Of a stretch of 64,000 nucleotides of DNA, positions 1 through 9,156 are shown piece by piece (position 1 is the first letter of the stretch; every line of letters starts with the position of its first letter). The DNA is taken from assembly GCA_016280395.1 (NCBI GenBank), contig JAEEGQ010000022.1, positions 1 through 64,000 on the forward strand, written 5' to 3'. This DNA is from Lachnospiraceae bacterium (lineage in GTDB: Bacteria > Bacillota > Clostridia > Lachnospirales > Lachnospiraceae). Under the pieces are notes generated by a model. That model was not told the origin of the DNA. It made no database searches and saw only the letters and a list, made by a program, of their open reading frames with translations. The position numbers and the translations under genes were made by a program.

Positions 1-1677
1 CACGCCAGCAATTTTTTCAACGGCGCGAAGAACGGCCTTGTTAAAGAAGGTTCCGCCCTGAACGACTATGTGTTTTCCGAGTTCGCTGGCATCCGCAAGC
101 CTTATTACTTTGTAGAGGGCGTTTTTGATGACGGAATAAGCCAGACCTGCGGAAATATCGGAAACGGTGGCGCCTTCCTTCTGGGCCTGTTTAACATTTG
201 AGTTCATGAATACGGTGCAGCGGGTTCCAAGATCAATTGGTGCCTTGGCTTTAATGGCCTTTTCCGCGAATTGCGCTGCCGTAAGTCCCAGGGAATTCGC
301 AAAATTCTCGAGGAATGAACCGCAGCCCGAAGAGCACGCCTCATTAAGCATAATGGAATCCACTATGCCGTCCTTTAAGCGTATGCACTTCATGTCCTGC
401 CCGCCGATGTCGAGAACACAGTCGGTAAGCGGATCGAAGAAGCGTGCGGCAGTCGCGTGGGCAACTGTCTCGACCTCGCCTTCATCAAGGAAGAAAGCAC
501 TTTTTAAGAGCTGCTCGCCGTAGCCTGTAGAGCAGGCGCGAGCGATGCGGACATTTTCGGGGAGCTTTTCTTTTAAGTCCCTTAATGCCCTTGTGGCTGT
601 CTGAACGGGGTTTCCGTGGTTATTGTCATAGAAGGACCAAAGCAGCTCGCCGTTTTTGCCGGCAAGAACAAGCTTGGTTGTTGTGGAGCCGGCATCTATG
701 CCAAGAAAGGCAGGCCCTTCGTAATCCGAAAGCTCAATGCGCTTTACATGCGCAGCTTCGTGACGTTTAATGAAATCAGCATATTCCTCTCCTGAAGCAA
801 AAAGAGGTTCAAGGCGTTTTGTTTCGTATTCTGTCTTTGTATCTTCTTTTAAGCGCCTTATAAGCTCGGAAAGCAGGACAGGCGCGGTATTGTCTTTTGT
901 CATGGAGGCTCCGAGAGCCGCAAGAAGATGGGAATTCTCGGGAACTATCGCTTCTTCCGGGGAAAGCTTAAGGGTATCGGTGAAGGCTTTTCTCAGCCTG
1001 TCAAGGAAGTGGAGCGGGCCGCCCAGGAATGCGACATTTCCGCGTATGGGGTTGCCGCATGCAAGCCCGGATACCGTCTGGTTTACAACGGCCTGAAGTA
1101 CTGAAGCGGCAATATTCGAGCGCTTTGCGCCGTCATTTATCAGGGGCTGGATATCGGTCTTTGCAAAAACACCGCAGCGCGACGCGATGGGGTAGATCTC
1201 ATCTGCATCCTTTGCAAGCTCGTTTAAGCCTGAAGCGTCTGTCTGCAGAAGGCTTGCCATCTGGTCGATAAAAGCACCTGTGCCGCCTGCGCAGACGCCG
1301 TTCATGCGCTCCTCGATGCCGTAAGCGCCAAAATAGATTATCTTTGCGTCTTCGCCGCCAAGCTCGACAGCAACATCGGTCTTAGGATAGAGTTCCTTCA
1401 CCGCGGCCGCTACCGCAACGACCTCCTGTACAAAGGAAAGCCTTATGGACTTGGCGATGCTTATTGCGCCCGAACCCGTAATGTGAACGACAAGGGAGAC
1501 ATCTCCCAGCTTTTCGAGGGCTTCCAAAAGAAGCCCCGTGAGGGTGTCCTTTGTATGTGCAAGGTGACGCCTGTATTCACCGAACAAAAGCTTACCGTCT
1601 TCATCGGAGACGGTAAGCTTTACAGTTGTTGAGCCGATATCTATGCCGGCTTTTAAGATCTTTTCTGAATCCTTCAT
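1..1677 (-). CDS. Acyl-CoA dehydratase activase (BadF/HgdC-type ATPase), 3' end outside window
   Basis: This is the first 559 codons of a large protein; no stop is reached before the left edge. It carries two ASKHA/BadF-type ATPase domains in tandem. The first begins near residue 11 with [11 protein letters not shown] and the second near residue 322 with [12 protein letters not shown]. Each domain has the cysteine pair expected to hold the bridging iron-sulfur cluster: [10 protein letters not shown] and SRCGVF in the first, [10 protein letters not shown] and GTRCTVF in the second. In characterised members (HgdC) such ATPases drive ATP-dependent electron transfer to 2-hydroxyacyl-CoA dehydratases. 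The long double-domain form is common in Clostridia and has no firm substrate; it normally continues into a dehydratase-like region that would lie outside this window. It starts 13 bases after plsY and is probably in the same transcript. Family assignment is sure, substrate is not. Confidence 0.88.
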   Translation of the reverse strand, partial: MKDSEKILKAGIDIGSTTVKLTVSDEDGKLLFGEYRRHLAHTKDTLTGLLLEALEKLGDVSLVVHITGSGAISIAKSIRLSFVQEVVAVAAAVKELYPKTDVAVELGGEDAKIIYFGAYGIEERMNGVCAGGTGAFIDQMASLLQTDASGLNELAKDADEIYPIASRCGVFAKTDIQPLINDGAKRSNIAASVLQAVVNQTVSGLACGNPIRGNVAFLGGPLHFLDRLRKAFTDTLKLSPEEAIVPENSHLLAALGASMTKDNTAPVLLSELIRRLKEDTKTEYETKRLEPLFASGEEYADFIKRHEAAHVKRIELSDYEGPAFLGIDAGSTTTKLVLAGKNGELLWSFYDNNHGNPVQTATRALRDLKEKLPENVRIARACSTGYGEQLLKSAFFLDEGEVETVAHATAARFFDPLTDCVLDIGGQDMKCIRLKDGIVDSIMLNEACSSGCGSFLENFANSLGLTAAQFAEKAIKAKAPIDLGTRCTVFMNSNVKQAQKEGATVSDISAGLAYSVIKNALYKVIRLADASELGKHIVVQGGTFFNKAVLRAVEKIAGV

Positions 1678-1690
1678 GTTGTACCTTTGT

Positions 1691-2317
1691 TTATGCCTCT
1701 TTTTTATGACCGAGAGAGAACTTCTTCTCGGTTCCGTTAATAAGACGGTCTATGTTTTCGTGATGTCTTGCGATCATAAAGATAACACAGAACGCAAAGA
1801 GAAGACAAGGGATGAATTTCGCCTCAACGGCCGCGTAGGTGAGCACACCGCAGAGAAGCCCCGCCATGGTCGCAAGGGACATGTATTTTACTGTGAGCAC
1901 GAGCACTACCATCACAAGGGTGGCAACAAGCCCTGCGCGCCAGTCAAGGAAAAAGCTTGTGGAAAGCGCAACAAGAAAGCCTTTCCCACCTTTGAAACCG
2001 TAGTAAACCGGAAACGCGTGGCCAAGCATCGCAAAGATCGCCGCATAGGCCACACCGAGGTCAAAATCAAGGTCAACAGCCATGAACAGGAGTCCCGCAA
2101 TGACCGATATAACGGCACCTTTAAGGATGTCGAGGAAAAATACGGCCCATGCCAGCTTTCCGCCGAAAACGCGCTTGAAGTTCGTAAAGCCGGGATTACC
2201 GCTGCCCTCGTTGCGGATATCTTTCTTATAGACCGCTTTTGAAAGGATTATGGCAGGGTTAAGGGCCGAGATCAGGTATGCCATGACAGGCACCACAACA
2301 AAGATTAATATTTTCAT
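1691..2317 (-). CDS. plsY: Acyl-phosphate:glycerol-3-phosphate acyltransferase PlsY
   Basis: PlsY is an integral membrane enzyme that transfers an acyl group from acyl-phosphate to the 1-position of glycerol-3-phosphate, the first step of phospholipid synthesis in most Gram-positive bacteria. The 208-residue length and several hydrophobic segments fit the family. Two signature loops are visible: GSGNPGFTN at residues 38-46 (usual form GSGNPGATN) and FKGGKGF near residue 110. Its start codon overlaps the fakA stop by four bases, so the two are translationally coupled. The gene order fakB-fakA-plsY puts the enzymes that make acyl-phosphate directly upstream of the enzyme that consumes it. Confidence 0.94.
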   Translation of the reverse strand: MKILIFVVVPVMAYLISALNPAIILSKAVYKKDIRNEGSGNPGFTNFKRVFGGKLAWAVFFLDILKGAVISVIAGLLFMAVDLDFDLGVAYAAIFAMLGHAFPVYYGFKGGKGFLVALSTSFFLDWRAGLVATLVMVVLVLTVKYMSLATMAGLLCGVLTYAAVEAKFIPCLLFAFCVIFMIARHHENIDRLINGTEKKFSLGHKKEA

Positions 2318-3948
2318 TCCACTATCAGAACATAATGATAAATGCTCTGTCCTCCGTTCACATCATATATTTCGCACATGGGGTGTTTTTCAGCAAGGTA
2401 TTTCCGTATCTCCTCTGTCTCTCTTTCGTCTGCATCCTTTCCGCTTATGAGGATGCATATCTCATGGGAGTCGAAGTCGATGCTGTCTATAAGGCGCTTT
2501 GCCGTGTCAACGCGGTCGTTGTCGGCAGAAAGTATTGTATCGCCGCAAAAACCGATATATTCGCCTGTGTAGAGGTCGAAGCCGTCTGCCGCGGTGTCTC
2601 TTGAACATGTGGAAACGGCAGCGGTCACGACGCCTGCCATGGCATCCTCAAGGCTCTGTGTGATTGCATCCGCATCATCGGAGTCAAGGTCGAGCATTGT
2701 GAGCGCCGCGTGGCCTTCGCCGAGAGTCTTGCTGGGGATTACCCTTACATCCGAATCCTTGTAAAGATCGCCGGCCTGTTTTGCCGTAAGGATCACATTG
2801 CCGTTATTGGGCAGGACAAACACGGTATCGGCATTAACCTGTTTGAAGGCTTCTATAAAGTCGGCTGCGGAAGGGTTCATGCTCTGTCCGCCGTTTATCA
2901 CATAATCCGCGCCAAGGTCTTTGAACATCTTTTGGATGCCTTCGCCTGCCGCAACAGTTACGACAGCGTATTTAACACGCTCTTTTCCTGTTTCTTCGCC
3001 GGTAAGATTGTTGTGCTGCAGCGACATATTCTCGATCTTTACGGTAAGGAATTCACCGAAGGTCCTGCAGAAAGCCAGTACTTTATCGGGAGTTTCGGTG
3101 TGTACGTGGATCTTTAAGATGCTCCCGTTCTTAAAGCAGACAACGGAATTGCCTATTTCCTGAAGAAAATCGGTGACCGTCGCTGTATTAAAGTGTTCGA
3201 TATCGGTCTTCGCGTTCTGCAGTCTTACCAGAACCTCTGTGCAGTAGCCGAATTCAAGCACGCTGTCTTCGGTGAATTTACTCAGGTCGATGTTCTGCTT
3301 TGCCGGAGCCGGAGCAGAAGAGGAAAGAGTGTATTCTTCGCCTGTGAGTGCCTGCATCATTCCCTCGACTATCTTGATGAGACCGGCGCCGCCGGAATCG
3401 ACGACACCTGCCTTCTTTAGCACGGGAAGAAGGTCGGGAGTGCGGGTAAGGGAGCGGTTGGCTTCAGACAGAAAGTCCGCGAAATAATCTTCAACCGAGC
3501 CGCTGTTGCGGTCATGGGCATATTCGGAGGCTTCTCTCGCAACCGTGAGGATAGTGCCTTCGGTAGGTGTGAGGACAGCGCCGTATGCATGGGAAACACC
3601 TGTGAGAACGGCGTCTGCCATAGTCTCGACATCGGCATTTTCTGCATTTGCCTCAACAAGACGCGCCGCGATCCCGTCAAAGAACTGGGAGAGGATGACG
3701 CCCGAGTTGCCGCGGGCTGAGAGCAGCATGCCGTTCGCAACATTCCTTGCCGTAAGGGCAAGGGATTCGTCAAGCGTTGCGTCCGCGCCGCCCGAGACCG
3801 TTAAGAGCATGTTGTCGCCTGTGTCGCCGTCGGGAATGGGGAAAACATTAAGATTGTTTATCTCCTCGGCATGGCGCCTTAAGTTTTCCGCTCCCTGAGC
3901 GATCATTTTCCTGTATAATTCAGAATCTATCGTCGTTGTATTGTTCAT
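2314..3948 (-). CDS. fakA: Fatty acid kinase catalytic subunit FakA (DAK2/YloV family)
   Basis: FakA phosphorylates fatty acids that are presented by a FakB (DegV-fold) protein, giving acyl-phosphate for phospholipid synthesis. The N-terminal DhaL-like kinase domain shows the nucleotide/Mg loop NVFPIPDGDTGDNM at residues 34-47 and SARGNSGVILSQF around residues 77-90. The remainder matches the middle and C-terminal domains of the YloV family, and 544 residues is a normal length. The start has an upstream AGGAGG on the minus strand. A fakB homologue lies 52 bases upstream and plsY overlaps the 3' end, which strongly supports the FakA role over a dihydroxyacetone kinase role. Confidence 0.93.
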   Translation of the reverse strand: MNNTTTIDSELYRKMIAQGAENLRRHAEEINNLNVFPIPDGDTGDNMLLTVSGGADATLDESLALTARNVANGMLLSARGNSGVILSQFFDGIAARLVEANAENADVETMADAVLTGVSHAYGAVLTPTEGTILTVAREASEYAHDRNSGSVEDYFADFLSEANRSLTRTPDLLPVLKKAGVVDSGGAGLIKIVEGMMQALTGEEYTLSSSAPAPAKQNIDLSKFTEDSVLEFGYCTEVLVRLQNAKTDIEHFNTATVTDFLQEIGNSVVCFKNGSILKIHVHTETPDKVLAFCRTFGEFLTVKIENMSLQHNNLTGEETGKERVKYAVVTVAAGEGIQKMFKDLGADYVINGGQSMNPSAADFIEAFKQVNADTVFVLPNNGNVILTAKQAGDLYKDSDVRVIPSKTLGEGHAALTMLDLDSDDADAITQSLEDAMAGVVTAAVSTCSRDTAADGFDLYTGEYIGFCGDTILSADNDRVDTAKRLIDSIDFDSHEICILISGKDADERETEEIRKYLAEKHPMCEIYDVNGGQSIYHYVLIVE

Positions 3949-4000
3949 ATCCCCTCCTGTAATGCGCTGTGGCAGAAGCTGCCGTTTTGTGATATCCGGA

Positions 4001-4894
4001 TCATTCGCCTGTCCTGAAAGTTACCTTCTTACCGTAAGCAAAGATACCTACGGCATCGGGACCGATGGAAGCGCCGATGATGGGCCCGATATAGCTTGTA
4101 TGGATATCCTTTACCGGAATCTGTTCCCTGATCATAGCCTTAAGCTGTTCGATCTCCTCGTCCTTACAGTCCGCGTGAACAAGGTAAAGAGTCTGCTCTT
4201 CGGGCTTTATGATGCTTTCCTTCATCAGGTTCACGATCTCTTTGAAGGAACCGAGACGTCCCTTTGATTTCTTAAATGCAGCCTGTTCGCCGTTTGCATC
4301 GGCGATGATGATGGGCTTTACACCCATGAGATTGCCGAAGAATGCAGCCGATCCTTTGACACGGCCGGCTCTCCTTAAGGAATCGAGAGAGTGAACGGTC
4401 ACGTATTCGTTGACATCCTTGCGTTTTTCAAGGATGATATCGTTGATCTCCTCAGCGGAATTGCCGTTCTGTGCAAGCTTTGCGGCCTCGATCGCGAGCA
4501 TCCCTTCGCCGAGGCAGGCATTAAGGGAATCGATACTATAAACGGTCTGGTCGGGATACTGCTCCTTCAGTTTTTTTGCAAGCACTGCCGAGGTGTTTAC
4601 GGAGCCCGACTGCTTGCCCGAACATCCGATATATACGATATCGCATCCTTCCTTAAGGTATTTTTCATATACTCTCTGGAATTCCTCAACGGGTACCTGT
4701 GTGGTTGTTATGCGCTTTCCGCCGCGGATCGTGTCGTAAAACTTATGGACGTCCTCAGGTGTCCATGCAAGGTCCGCAGGCTTTTCGACGCCTTCAAACA
4801 CCGTACGCATCATGCAGTAATCGATGCCGTATTCTTTCATGAGCCCTGTGGTAAGGTCAGAGCATGAATCTGTGATTATCTGTACTTTATTCAT
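4001..4894 (-). CDS. fakB: DegV-family fatty-acid-binding protein (FakB)
   Basis: DegV/FakB proteins bind one fatty acid molecule and hand its carboxylate to FakA for phosphorylation. The 297-residue protein opens with IITDSCSDLT (residues 5-14), the typical first strand and Ser/Asp loop, and has TTQVPVEEF and IGCSGKQSGS, the loops that normally contact the carboxylate. It sits directly upstream of fakA on the same strand, which makes a FakB role likely. The ribosome site GGAGG and the whole 5' leader lie inside a repeat whose second copy precedes the gene at 7171. Clostridia often have several FakB paralogues with different chain preferences; the preference of this one cannot be read from sequence. 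Confidence 0.88.
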   Translation of the reverse strand: MNKVQIITDSCSDLTTGLMKEYGIDYCMMRTVFEGVEKPADLAWTPEDVHKFYDTIRGGKRITTTQVPVEEFQRVYEKYLKEGCDIVYIGCSGKQSGSVNTSAVLAKKLKEQYPDQTVYSIDSLNACLGEGMLAIEAAKLAQNGNSAEEINDIILEKRKDVNEYVTVHSLDSLRRAGRVKGSAAFFGNLMGVKPIIIADANGEQAAFKKSKGRLGSFKEIVNLMKESIIKPEEQTLYLVHADCKDEEIEQLKAMIREQIPVKDIHTSYIGPIIGASIGPDAVGIFAYGKKVTFRTGE

Positions 4895-4896
4895 TA

Positions 4897-4996
4897 TTTA
4901 ACCTCCATGCTGCGAGCGCAGCGAGTAGCTAATGGTTGCATTTGTGCGAGGATTACGCAGCACAAATGCGATGTTTGAAAGTTTACTTTCAAACTT
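4897..4996 (-). repeat. Roughly 100-bp leader repeat, copy A (inverted relative to copy B)
   Basis: Read on the minus strand, this stretch is almost identical to the plus strand at 7069-7168, with about four differences, and it ends within a few bases of the fakB start codon. It contains three internal hairpins: a 10-base-arm palindrome (GTTTGAAAGT / ACTTTCAAAC), a second with arms GCATTTGTGC / GCACAAATGC, and a short CTGCG/CGCAG stem, then the ribosome site GGAGG. It is therefore both a structured 5' leader and one arm of an inverted repeat around the two-component genes. Confidence 0.9.
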
Positions 4997-5146
4997 ACTC
5001 CTTGCCAAATGAAAACTGCTTCCGCTTTCATTTTCCCATTATTGTTTTTTCGTAAAAAATGCTAATAGGTTTTTCTAAAACCAAACTAAACTGTTCATAA
5101 ACTGAAAATAAACTTTTTGCACATTTAGGAATTCTTGAATAAATGC

Positions 5147-5174
5147 TTGTCATTATCCGTATTTTGTTTAGAAT
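5147..5174 (+). promoter_or_regulatory. Candidate promoter for the two-component operon
   Basis: TTGTCA is followed after 16 bases by TAGAAT, about 55 bases before the response regulator start. The match is moderate; a second TATAAT lies just downstream at a poorer spacing. Confidence 0.45.
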
Positions 5175-5230
5175 ATATAATAGGTTCATGCAGATGAGCC
5201 TTCAAAAAGCTTTTTGAAATGAGGTACCAC

Positions 5231-5905
5231 ATGTTCAACATACTTGTTGCCGATGATGACAAAAACACAAGAAAACTCCTGCGGGCCGTGCTCGAACGCG
5301 ATAACTACAATGTTATCACGGCCGAGGACGGAGAGGATGCGCTAAAAAAAATAGAGAACAACCACATTGATCTTGTCGTACTTGATGTGATGATGCCAAA
5401 AGTCGACGGTTATGAGTTTACGAAGACAATAAGGGAAAACGACAACAGCCTTCCGATCCTCATGGTTTCAGCAAAACAGCTTCCGGACGACAGGCATAAG
5501 GGGTTTATCGTCGGGACCGACGATTATATGACAAAGCCAATAGACGAGCAGGAGATGCTGCTTCGCATAAAAGCGCTGCTAAGACGCGCAAAGATAGTAA
5601 GCGAGCACAGGATCGAGATAGGAGAAGTAGTCGTTGACTATGACACCCTTACGGTCACAGGACACGGAACGGTGCAGGAGCTGCCGCCAAAGGAGTTTAT
5701 GCTCCTTTACAAGCTTTTGTCATATCCCGGAAAGATCTTTACAAGGATCCAGCTTATGGACGAAATATGGGGAATGGACTCCGACAGCGGCTGGGAGACA
5801 GTCACGGTGCATATAGGCAGGCTGCGCAAGCGCTTTGAAGGTTTTGACGAGTTTACGATAGAATCCGTGCGCGGTCTCGGATATAAGGCCGTAAAGAATG
5901 TATGA
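5231..5905 (+). CDS. OmpR-family response regulator
   Basis: This is a DNA-binding response regulator of 224 residues. The receiver domain shows the acidic pair ADDD near the N-terminus, the phosphoacceptor Asp52 in LVVLDVMMPK, and the conserved lysine in DDYMTKP. The C-terminal winged helix ends with the usual VRGLGYK motif. I chose the ATG at 5231 because GAGGT lies five bases before it; the in-frame ATG four codons earlier has no ribosome site. It overlaps the histidine kinase gene by four bases, so the pair is co-translated. The stimulus and target genes are not evident. The pair is bracketed by two inverted copies of a 100-bp repeat. Confidence 0.93.
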   Translation: MFNILVADDDKNTRKLLRAVLERDNYNVITAEDGEDALKKIENNHIDLVVLDVMMPKVDGYEFTKTIRENDNSLPILMVSAKQLPDDRHKGFIVGTDDYMTKPIDEQEMLLRIKALLRRAKIVSEHRIEIGEVVVDYDTLTVTGHGTVQELPPKEFMLLYKLLSYPGKIFTRIQLMDEIWGMDSDSGWETVTVHIGRLRKRFEGFDEFTIESVRGLGYKAVKNV

Positions 5906-7041
5906 AAAAGAACAGATATATTGAAAATATCAATAAATTGCTTATCCCGCGTTTCGGGCAGAAACGTTCAAGGACTTCGCTTACGGTTATCTTCGCGCTG
6001 GCCGCATTTGCTGTATTCCTTGCCGGAGTTGCGGTAGTTGCCGTTCTCTCCGTGATCCTTGTAAATACCGGTGTCCTCGCCACGGACGTTCCCGGCTCGG
6101 AAGGGTCGGTCACACTTGTTGACGGCAACAAATTGCTAATGATCATGCTGCTTACAAGCCTTGTAACGGGTGCAGCATGGGCATTTATCTTCGGCAACAT
6201 TTTCATGAAACCGATCAATCAGGCTGTGAACATGATGAACAGGCTTGCCTCCGGTGATTTTAAGGTAAGGCTCGATCCGCCAGGGCGCTTTACGAGATTT
6301 CCGGTTGTAAAGGAGCTTACGGACAGCTTTAACACCATGGCATCGGAGCTTGACAAGACCGAGATCCTTCGTTCAGATTTCGTCAACAACTTTTCACATG
6401 AGTTCAAGACTCCGATAGTATCTATCGCAGGCTTTGCAAAACTGCTGAAAGAGGGCAACCTCTCAAAAGAAGAGGAGCAGGAGTATATCAATGTTATAGA
6501 AGAAGAATCCATGCGCCTTGCGGAAATGGCGAAAAAGGTGCTTGAACTTACAAAGATCGAAAACCAGACTATCCTTTCGGATATAGCCGAATACAATCTT
6601 TCGGAGCAGATCCGAACCTGTTTCCTGCTCCTCGAGAGCAAGTGGGAGAGCAAGGAGATCGAGTTTTCGCTTGATTTCAGGGAACATAACATAATGGCAA
6701 ACGAGGCGCTGATGCATGAGGTATGGATCAACCTGCTCGATAATGCGATCAAATTCACGACTGTAAAAGGATTTGTAAAGGTGGATGTAGACGACAACGA
6801 CAGCTACATCACCGTAAAGATCATGAATACCGGAAGTACAATATCGGAAGAAGACAAGAAAAAGATATTCTCGAAGTTTTATCAGGCGGATCCGTCGCAT
6901 GCTACGGAAGGCAACGGCATAGGACTTGCGGTATGCAAGAGGATAGTAGAGCTGCATCATGGCATACTTGATGTGGATTCGGGTGACGGCAAGACTACTT
7001 TTATTGTTGAGATCCCCAAAAAACAAAGTTACAGCGCTTAA
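5902..7041 (+). CDS. Membrane sensor histidine kinase
   Basis: This 379-residue kinase is the partner of the upstream regulator. It has two membrane segments (about residues 27-56 and 78-100) enclosing only a short extracellular loop of about 20 residues, so it may sense membrane state or a partner protein rather than a soluble ligand. A HAMP domain follows (about 100-152), then the H-box with His166 in NNFSHEFKTP, and an HATPase domain with the N-box INLLDNAIKF around 276-285 and a G-box in GNGIGLAV. All catalytic motifs look intact. No terminator with a U-run is visible after it on the plus strand. Confidence 0.93.
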   Translation: MKKNRYIENINKLLIPRFGQKRSRTSLTVIFALAAFAVFLAGVAVVAVLSVILVNTGVLATDVPGSEGSVTLVDGNKLLMIMLLTSLVTGAAWAFIFGNIFMKPINQAVNMMNRLASGDFKVRLDPPGRFTRFPVVKELTDSFNTMASELDKTEILRSDFVNNFSHEFKTPIVSIAGFAKLLKEGNLSKEEEQEYINVIEEESMRLAEMAKKVLELTKIENQTILSDIAEYNLSEQIRTCFLLLESKWESKEIEFSLDFREHNIMANEALMHEVWINLLDNAIKFTTVKGFVKVDVDDNDSYITVKIMNTGSTISEEDKKKIFSKFYQADPSHATEGNGIGLAVCKRIVELHHGILDVDSGDGKTTFIVEIPKKQSYSA

Positions 7042-7047
7042 AAAAAA

Positions 7048-7063
7048 TTAGCCGTACGGCTAA
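7048..7063. other. Perfect 16-bp palindrome with flanking A-tract
   Basis: TTAGCCGTACGGCTAA is a perfect palindrome immediately after the kinase gene, preceded by seven or more A residues. Read on the minus strand it is a stem followed by a U-run, so it would work as a terminator for transcription entering from the right. On the plus strand it lacks a U-tract. Confidence 0.5.
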
Positions 7064-7068
7064 GGAGG

Positions 7069-7168
7069 AAGTTTGAAAGTAAACTTTCAAACAGCGCATT
7101 TGTGCTGCGTAATCCTCGCACAAATGCAACCATTAGCTGCTCACTGCACTCGCAGCATGGAGGTTAAA
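7069..7168 (+). repeat. Roughly 100-bp leader repeat, copy B
   Basis: This is the plus-strand counterpart of the repeat upstream of fakB, with the same three hairpins and the same GGAGGTTAAA ribosome site. It ends two bases before the start codon of the small Cys-rich protein. A 14-base piece of its end (GCAGCATGGAGGTT) also occurs just before ilvN near 32382. Confidence 0.9.
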
Positions 7169-7170
7169 AT

Positions 7171-7359
7171 ATGGCAGACATAGATGCTTTATGCGAAGAA
7201 TGCATGTATCTTGAATATGATGAAGAACTGGAAGAGTACAACTGCTCGCAGGTTTACGCAGATGAAGACGATTACGCGAGGATGGCATCATCAAACGGGA
7301 AGATGTGCCCTTATTTCAGACGGGGCAATGAATATACGATAGTGAGGAAACAGAACTGA
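7171..7359 (+). CDS. Small Cys-containing protein, possibly DUF6472-like
   Basis: This 62-residue acidic protein has a CxxC pair near the N-terminus (CEEC), a third cysteine in NCSQV and a fourth in MCPYF, a pattern that suggests a small zinc site. The overall style resembles short clostridial proteins that I associate with DUF6472; this link is from memory and uncertain. Its stop codon shares a base with the ATG of the next gene, so it is coupled to the S66 peptidase. Its ribosome site lies inside the 100-bp repeat. No function can be assigned. Confidence 0.75.
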   Translation: MADIDALCEECMYLEYDEELEEYNCSQVYADEDDYARMASSNGKMCPYFRRGNEYTIVRKQN

Positions 7360-8402
7360 TGAGATACCCGAAATTCTTACCCGAAAATGGCAGGATAGGT
7401 TTCGTTTCGCCGTCTTACGGCTGTGCGACGGAGCCCTATAAAAGCGCTTTTGAACACGCACTTGAGAAATTCAGGGAGGAAGGCTTTACACCGATTGTCG
7501 GACCCAACTGTTATAAGACAGACGGCGTAGGAATTAGCAGTACGCCTAAGAATTGCGCAAAAGAATTTATGGATTTCTACACAGGAGATCCGGATGTGCT
7601 TATCTCCTGCGGAGGCGGTGAGCTTATGTGCGAGATACTGCCGTACGTGGATTTCGAAAAGCTTAAAAGCGCAGAACCCAAGTGGTTCATGGGGTACTCA
7701 GACAATACAAATCTTGGATTCCTTCTTACAACAATATGCGAAACAGCGAGTATTTACGGGCCATGTGCCGCCGCCTTCGGAATGGAGCCAAGACACGAAG
7801 CCATAGCCGATGCATGGGATCTTATCTGCGGGAAAAAGCTTGAATTCAGCTCTTATCCGGGGTTTGAGATCCTGGCCGTTAAGGATGCGGAAAATCCGCT
7901 TGCACCATACAATATCACGAGAAAACCAACGCTTCGGTTTGACGGTTCGTTTAAGGATAAGCCTGAGCTCACCGGAAGCTCCTTTACGGGGCGGCTTACG
8001 GGCGGATGTCTTGACTGCCTTATAAACCTTGTTGGGACAAGATTTGACAGGGTTAAAGAATACATCAAAAGACACAGCGAAGAAGGCATCATCTGGTTCA
8101 TTGAATCCTGTGAGCTCGGGATCATGGGCATAAGACGCGGTCTGTGGCAGCTTGAGCAGGCAGGCTGGTTTGAAAACGTAAAGGGTTTCGTAATCGGCAG
8201 ACCGATGCTTTTTGAAGCCGAGGATTACGGGATGGACCGCTATTCTGTCGTAACATCTGTTCTTTCAAAGTATAATGTTCCGATAGTGCTTGATGCGGAT
8301 CTTGGGCATCTGCCTCCTGCGATCCCGCTTATAAACGGCAGTATGGCGACTGTGACCGTGCTTGGGGACGAGAAGATCGGAATACGGATGGAGATGAAAT
8401 GA
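7359..8402 (+). CDS. S66-family LD-carboxypeptidase / MccF-like peptidase
   Basis: S66 peptidases remove the terminal D-alanine from murein tetrapeptides or, in the MccF branch, cleave acyl-adenylate antibiotics. The 347-residue length fits. The nucleophile is expected at Ser114 in MGYSDNT, preceded by the oxyanion region SCGGGELM. The other two triad residues fit the Glu in WFIESCELG and the His in DLGHLPPAI. No signal peptide is present, so it acts in the cytoplasm, consistent with cell-wall recycling or self-immunity. It is coupled to the small Cys-rich gene before it. The choice between recycling and immunity roles is open. Confidence 0.88.
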   Translation: MRYPKFLPENGRIGFVSPSYGCATEPYKSAFEHALEKFREEGFTPIVGPNCYKTDGVGISSTPKNCAKEFMDFYTGDPDVLISCGGGELMCEILPYVDFEKLKSAEPKWFMGYSDNTNLGFLLTTICETASIYGPCAAAFGMEPRHEAIADAWDLICGKKLEFSSYPGFEILAVKDAENPLAPYNITRKPTLRFDGSFKDKPELTGSSFTGRLTGGCLDCLINLVGTRFDRVKEYIKRHSEEGIIWFIESCELGIMGIRRGLWQLEQAGWFENVKGFVIGRPMLFEAEDYGMDRYSVVTSVLSKYNVPIVLDADLGHLPPAIPLINGSMATVTVLGDEKIGIRMEMK

Positions 8403-8445
8403 GTTTTGAAAAACACAGCTTTTACGGCGTTTAAGGCGGGGAAAC

Positions 8446-9156
8446 ATGGGCGTTTGGATAATCGCAACTATATTTGCGTTCTTTGTTAAATGGCTTTGCG
8501 GATTCGGAAATACCCTTGTTTTCACATCCGTCATGAGTTTTGGAACGGACAACATTGATATTTCGCCAGTCGACCTGCTTTTGGCGTTTCCGAGCAACAT
8601 TGTTCTGGCGTGGAAAAACAGAAAGCATATCAACAAAAAAGTGGTGATCCCACTCATCCTGCTGGTGCTGGCAGGGTGCCTGCCTGGCGCGTTCCTGCTT
8701 AAGTACGTGGATGCATCGAAGATAAAGATCGTGTTCGGCGTGGTGATCATTCTGCTTGGGATAGAGATGATCTTAAGAGACGCCAATATTCTTGTGCTTA
8801 AGGAATCAAAGGTTGCGCAGACTGTGATAGCGATCCTTTCAGGCATTTTGAGCGGAATGTTTGGAATAGGAGCGCTCCTTGCGGCATATGTCAGCCGCAT
8901 CACGAAATCCGCCGACGAGTACAAAGGGAGCATAAGCGCAGTCTTTATCGCGGATAATATATTCAGGATAATCCTTTACAGCGCAATGGGGCTTATGAGC
9001 CTTACGGTGCTAAAGCGCGCCGCGATAATGCTGCCGTTTGTCTTCGGAGGCCTGTTTATAGGGATTCTGAGTGCAAAGATCCTGAACGAGCGGATAGCTA
9101 AGTGGCTGGTAATAATTCTGCTCATTATTTCAGGGATCATGCTGATAGTAAGCTGA
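8446..9156 (+). CDS. TauE/SafE-family membrane transporter
   Basis: This 236-residue protein is almost entirely hydrophobic with seven to eight predicted membrane segments, and it has the duplicated pattern of the sulfite exporter TauE/SafE family, including GMFGIGALLAAY in the second half. Family members move organosulfur compounds, sulfite or other small anions; the substrate here cannot be read. It begins 43 bases after the peptidase gene on the same strand. Confidence 0.85.
   Translation: MGVWIIATIFAFFVKWLCGFGNTLVFTSVMSFGTDNIDISPVDLLLAFPSNIVLAWKNRKHINKKVVIPLILLVLAGCLPGAFLLKYVDASKIKIVFGVVIILLGIEMILRDANILVLKESKVAQTVIAILSGILSGMFGIGALLAAYVSRITKSADEYKGSISAVFIADNIFRIILYSAMGLMSLTVLKRAAIMLPFVFGGLFIGILSAKILNERIAKWLVIILLIISGIMLIVS

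Larger units (their letters stand above)
4895..5230. other. Non-coding region between divergent fakB and the response regulator
   Basis: This 336-base gap carries no gene. It contains repeat copy A next to fakB, an A/T-rich middle with no clear element, and a candidate promoter for the response regulator. The middle part includes a short imperfect hairpin on the minus strand around 5010-5035 that could belong to the fakB leader. Confidence 0.7.

Noticed and set aside
1643..2242. Plus-strand open frame of 199 codons opposite plsY
   Set aside because: plsY on the minus strand has all family motifs and is coupled to fakA.
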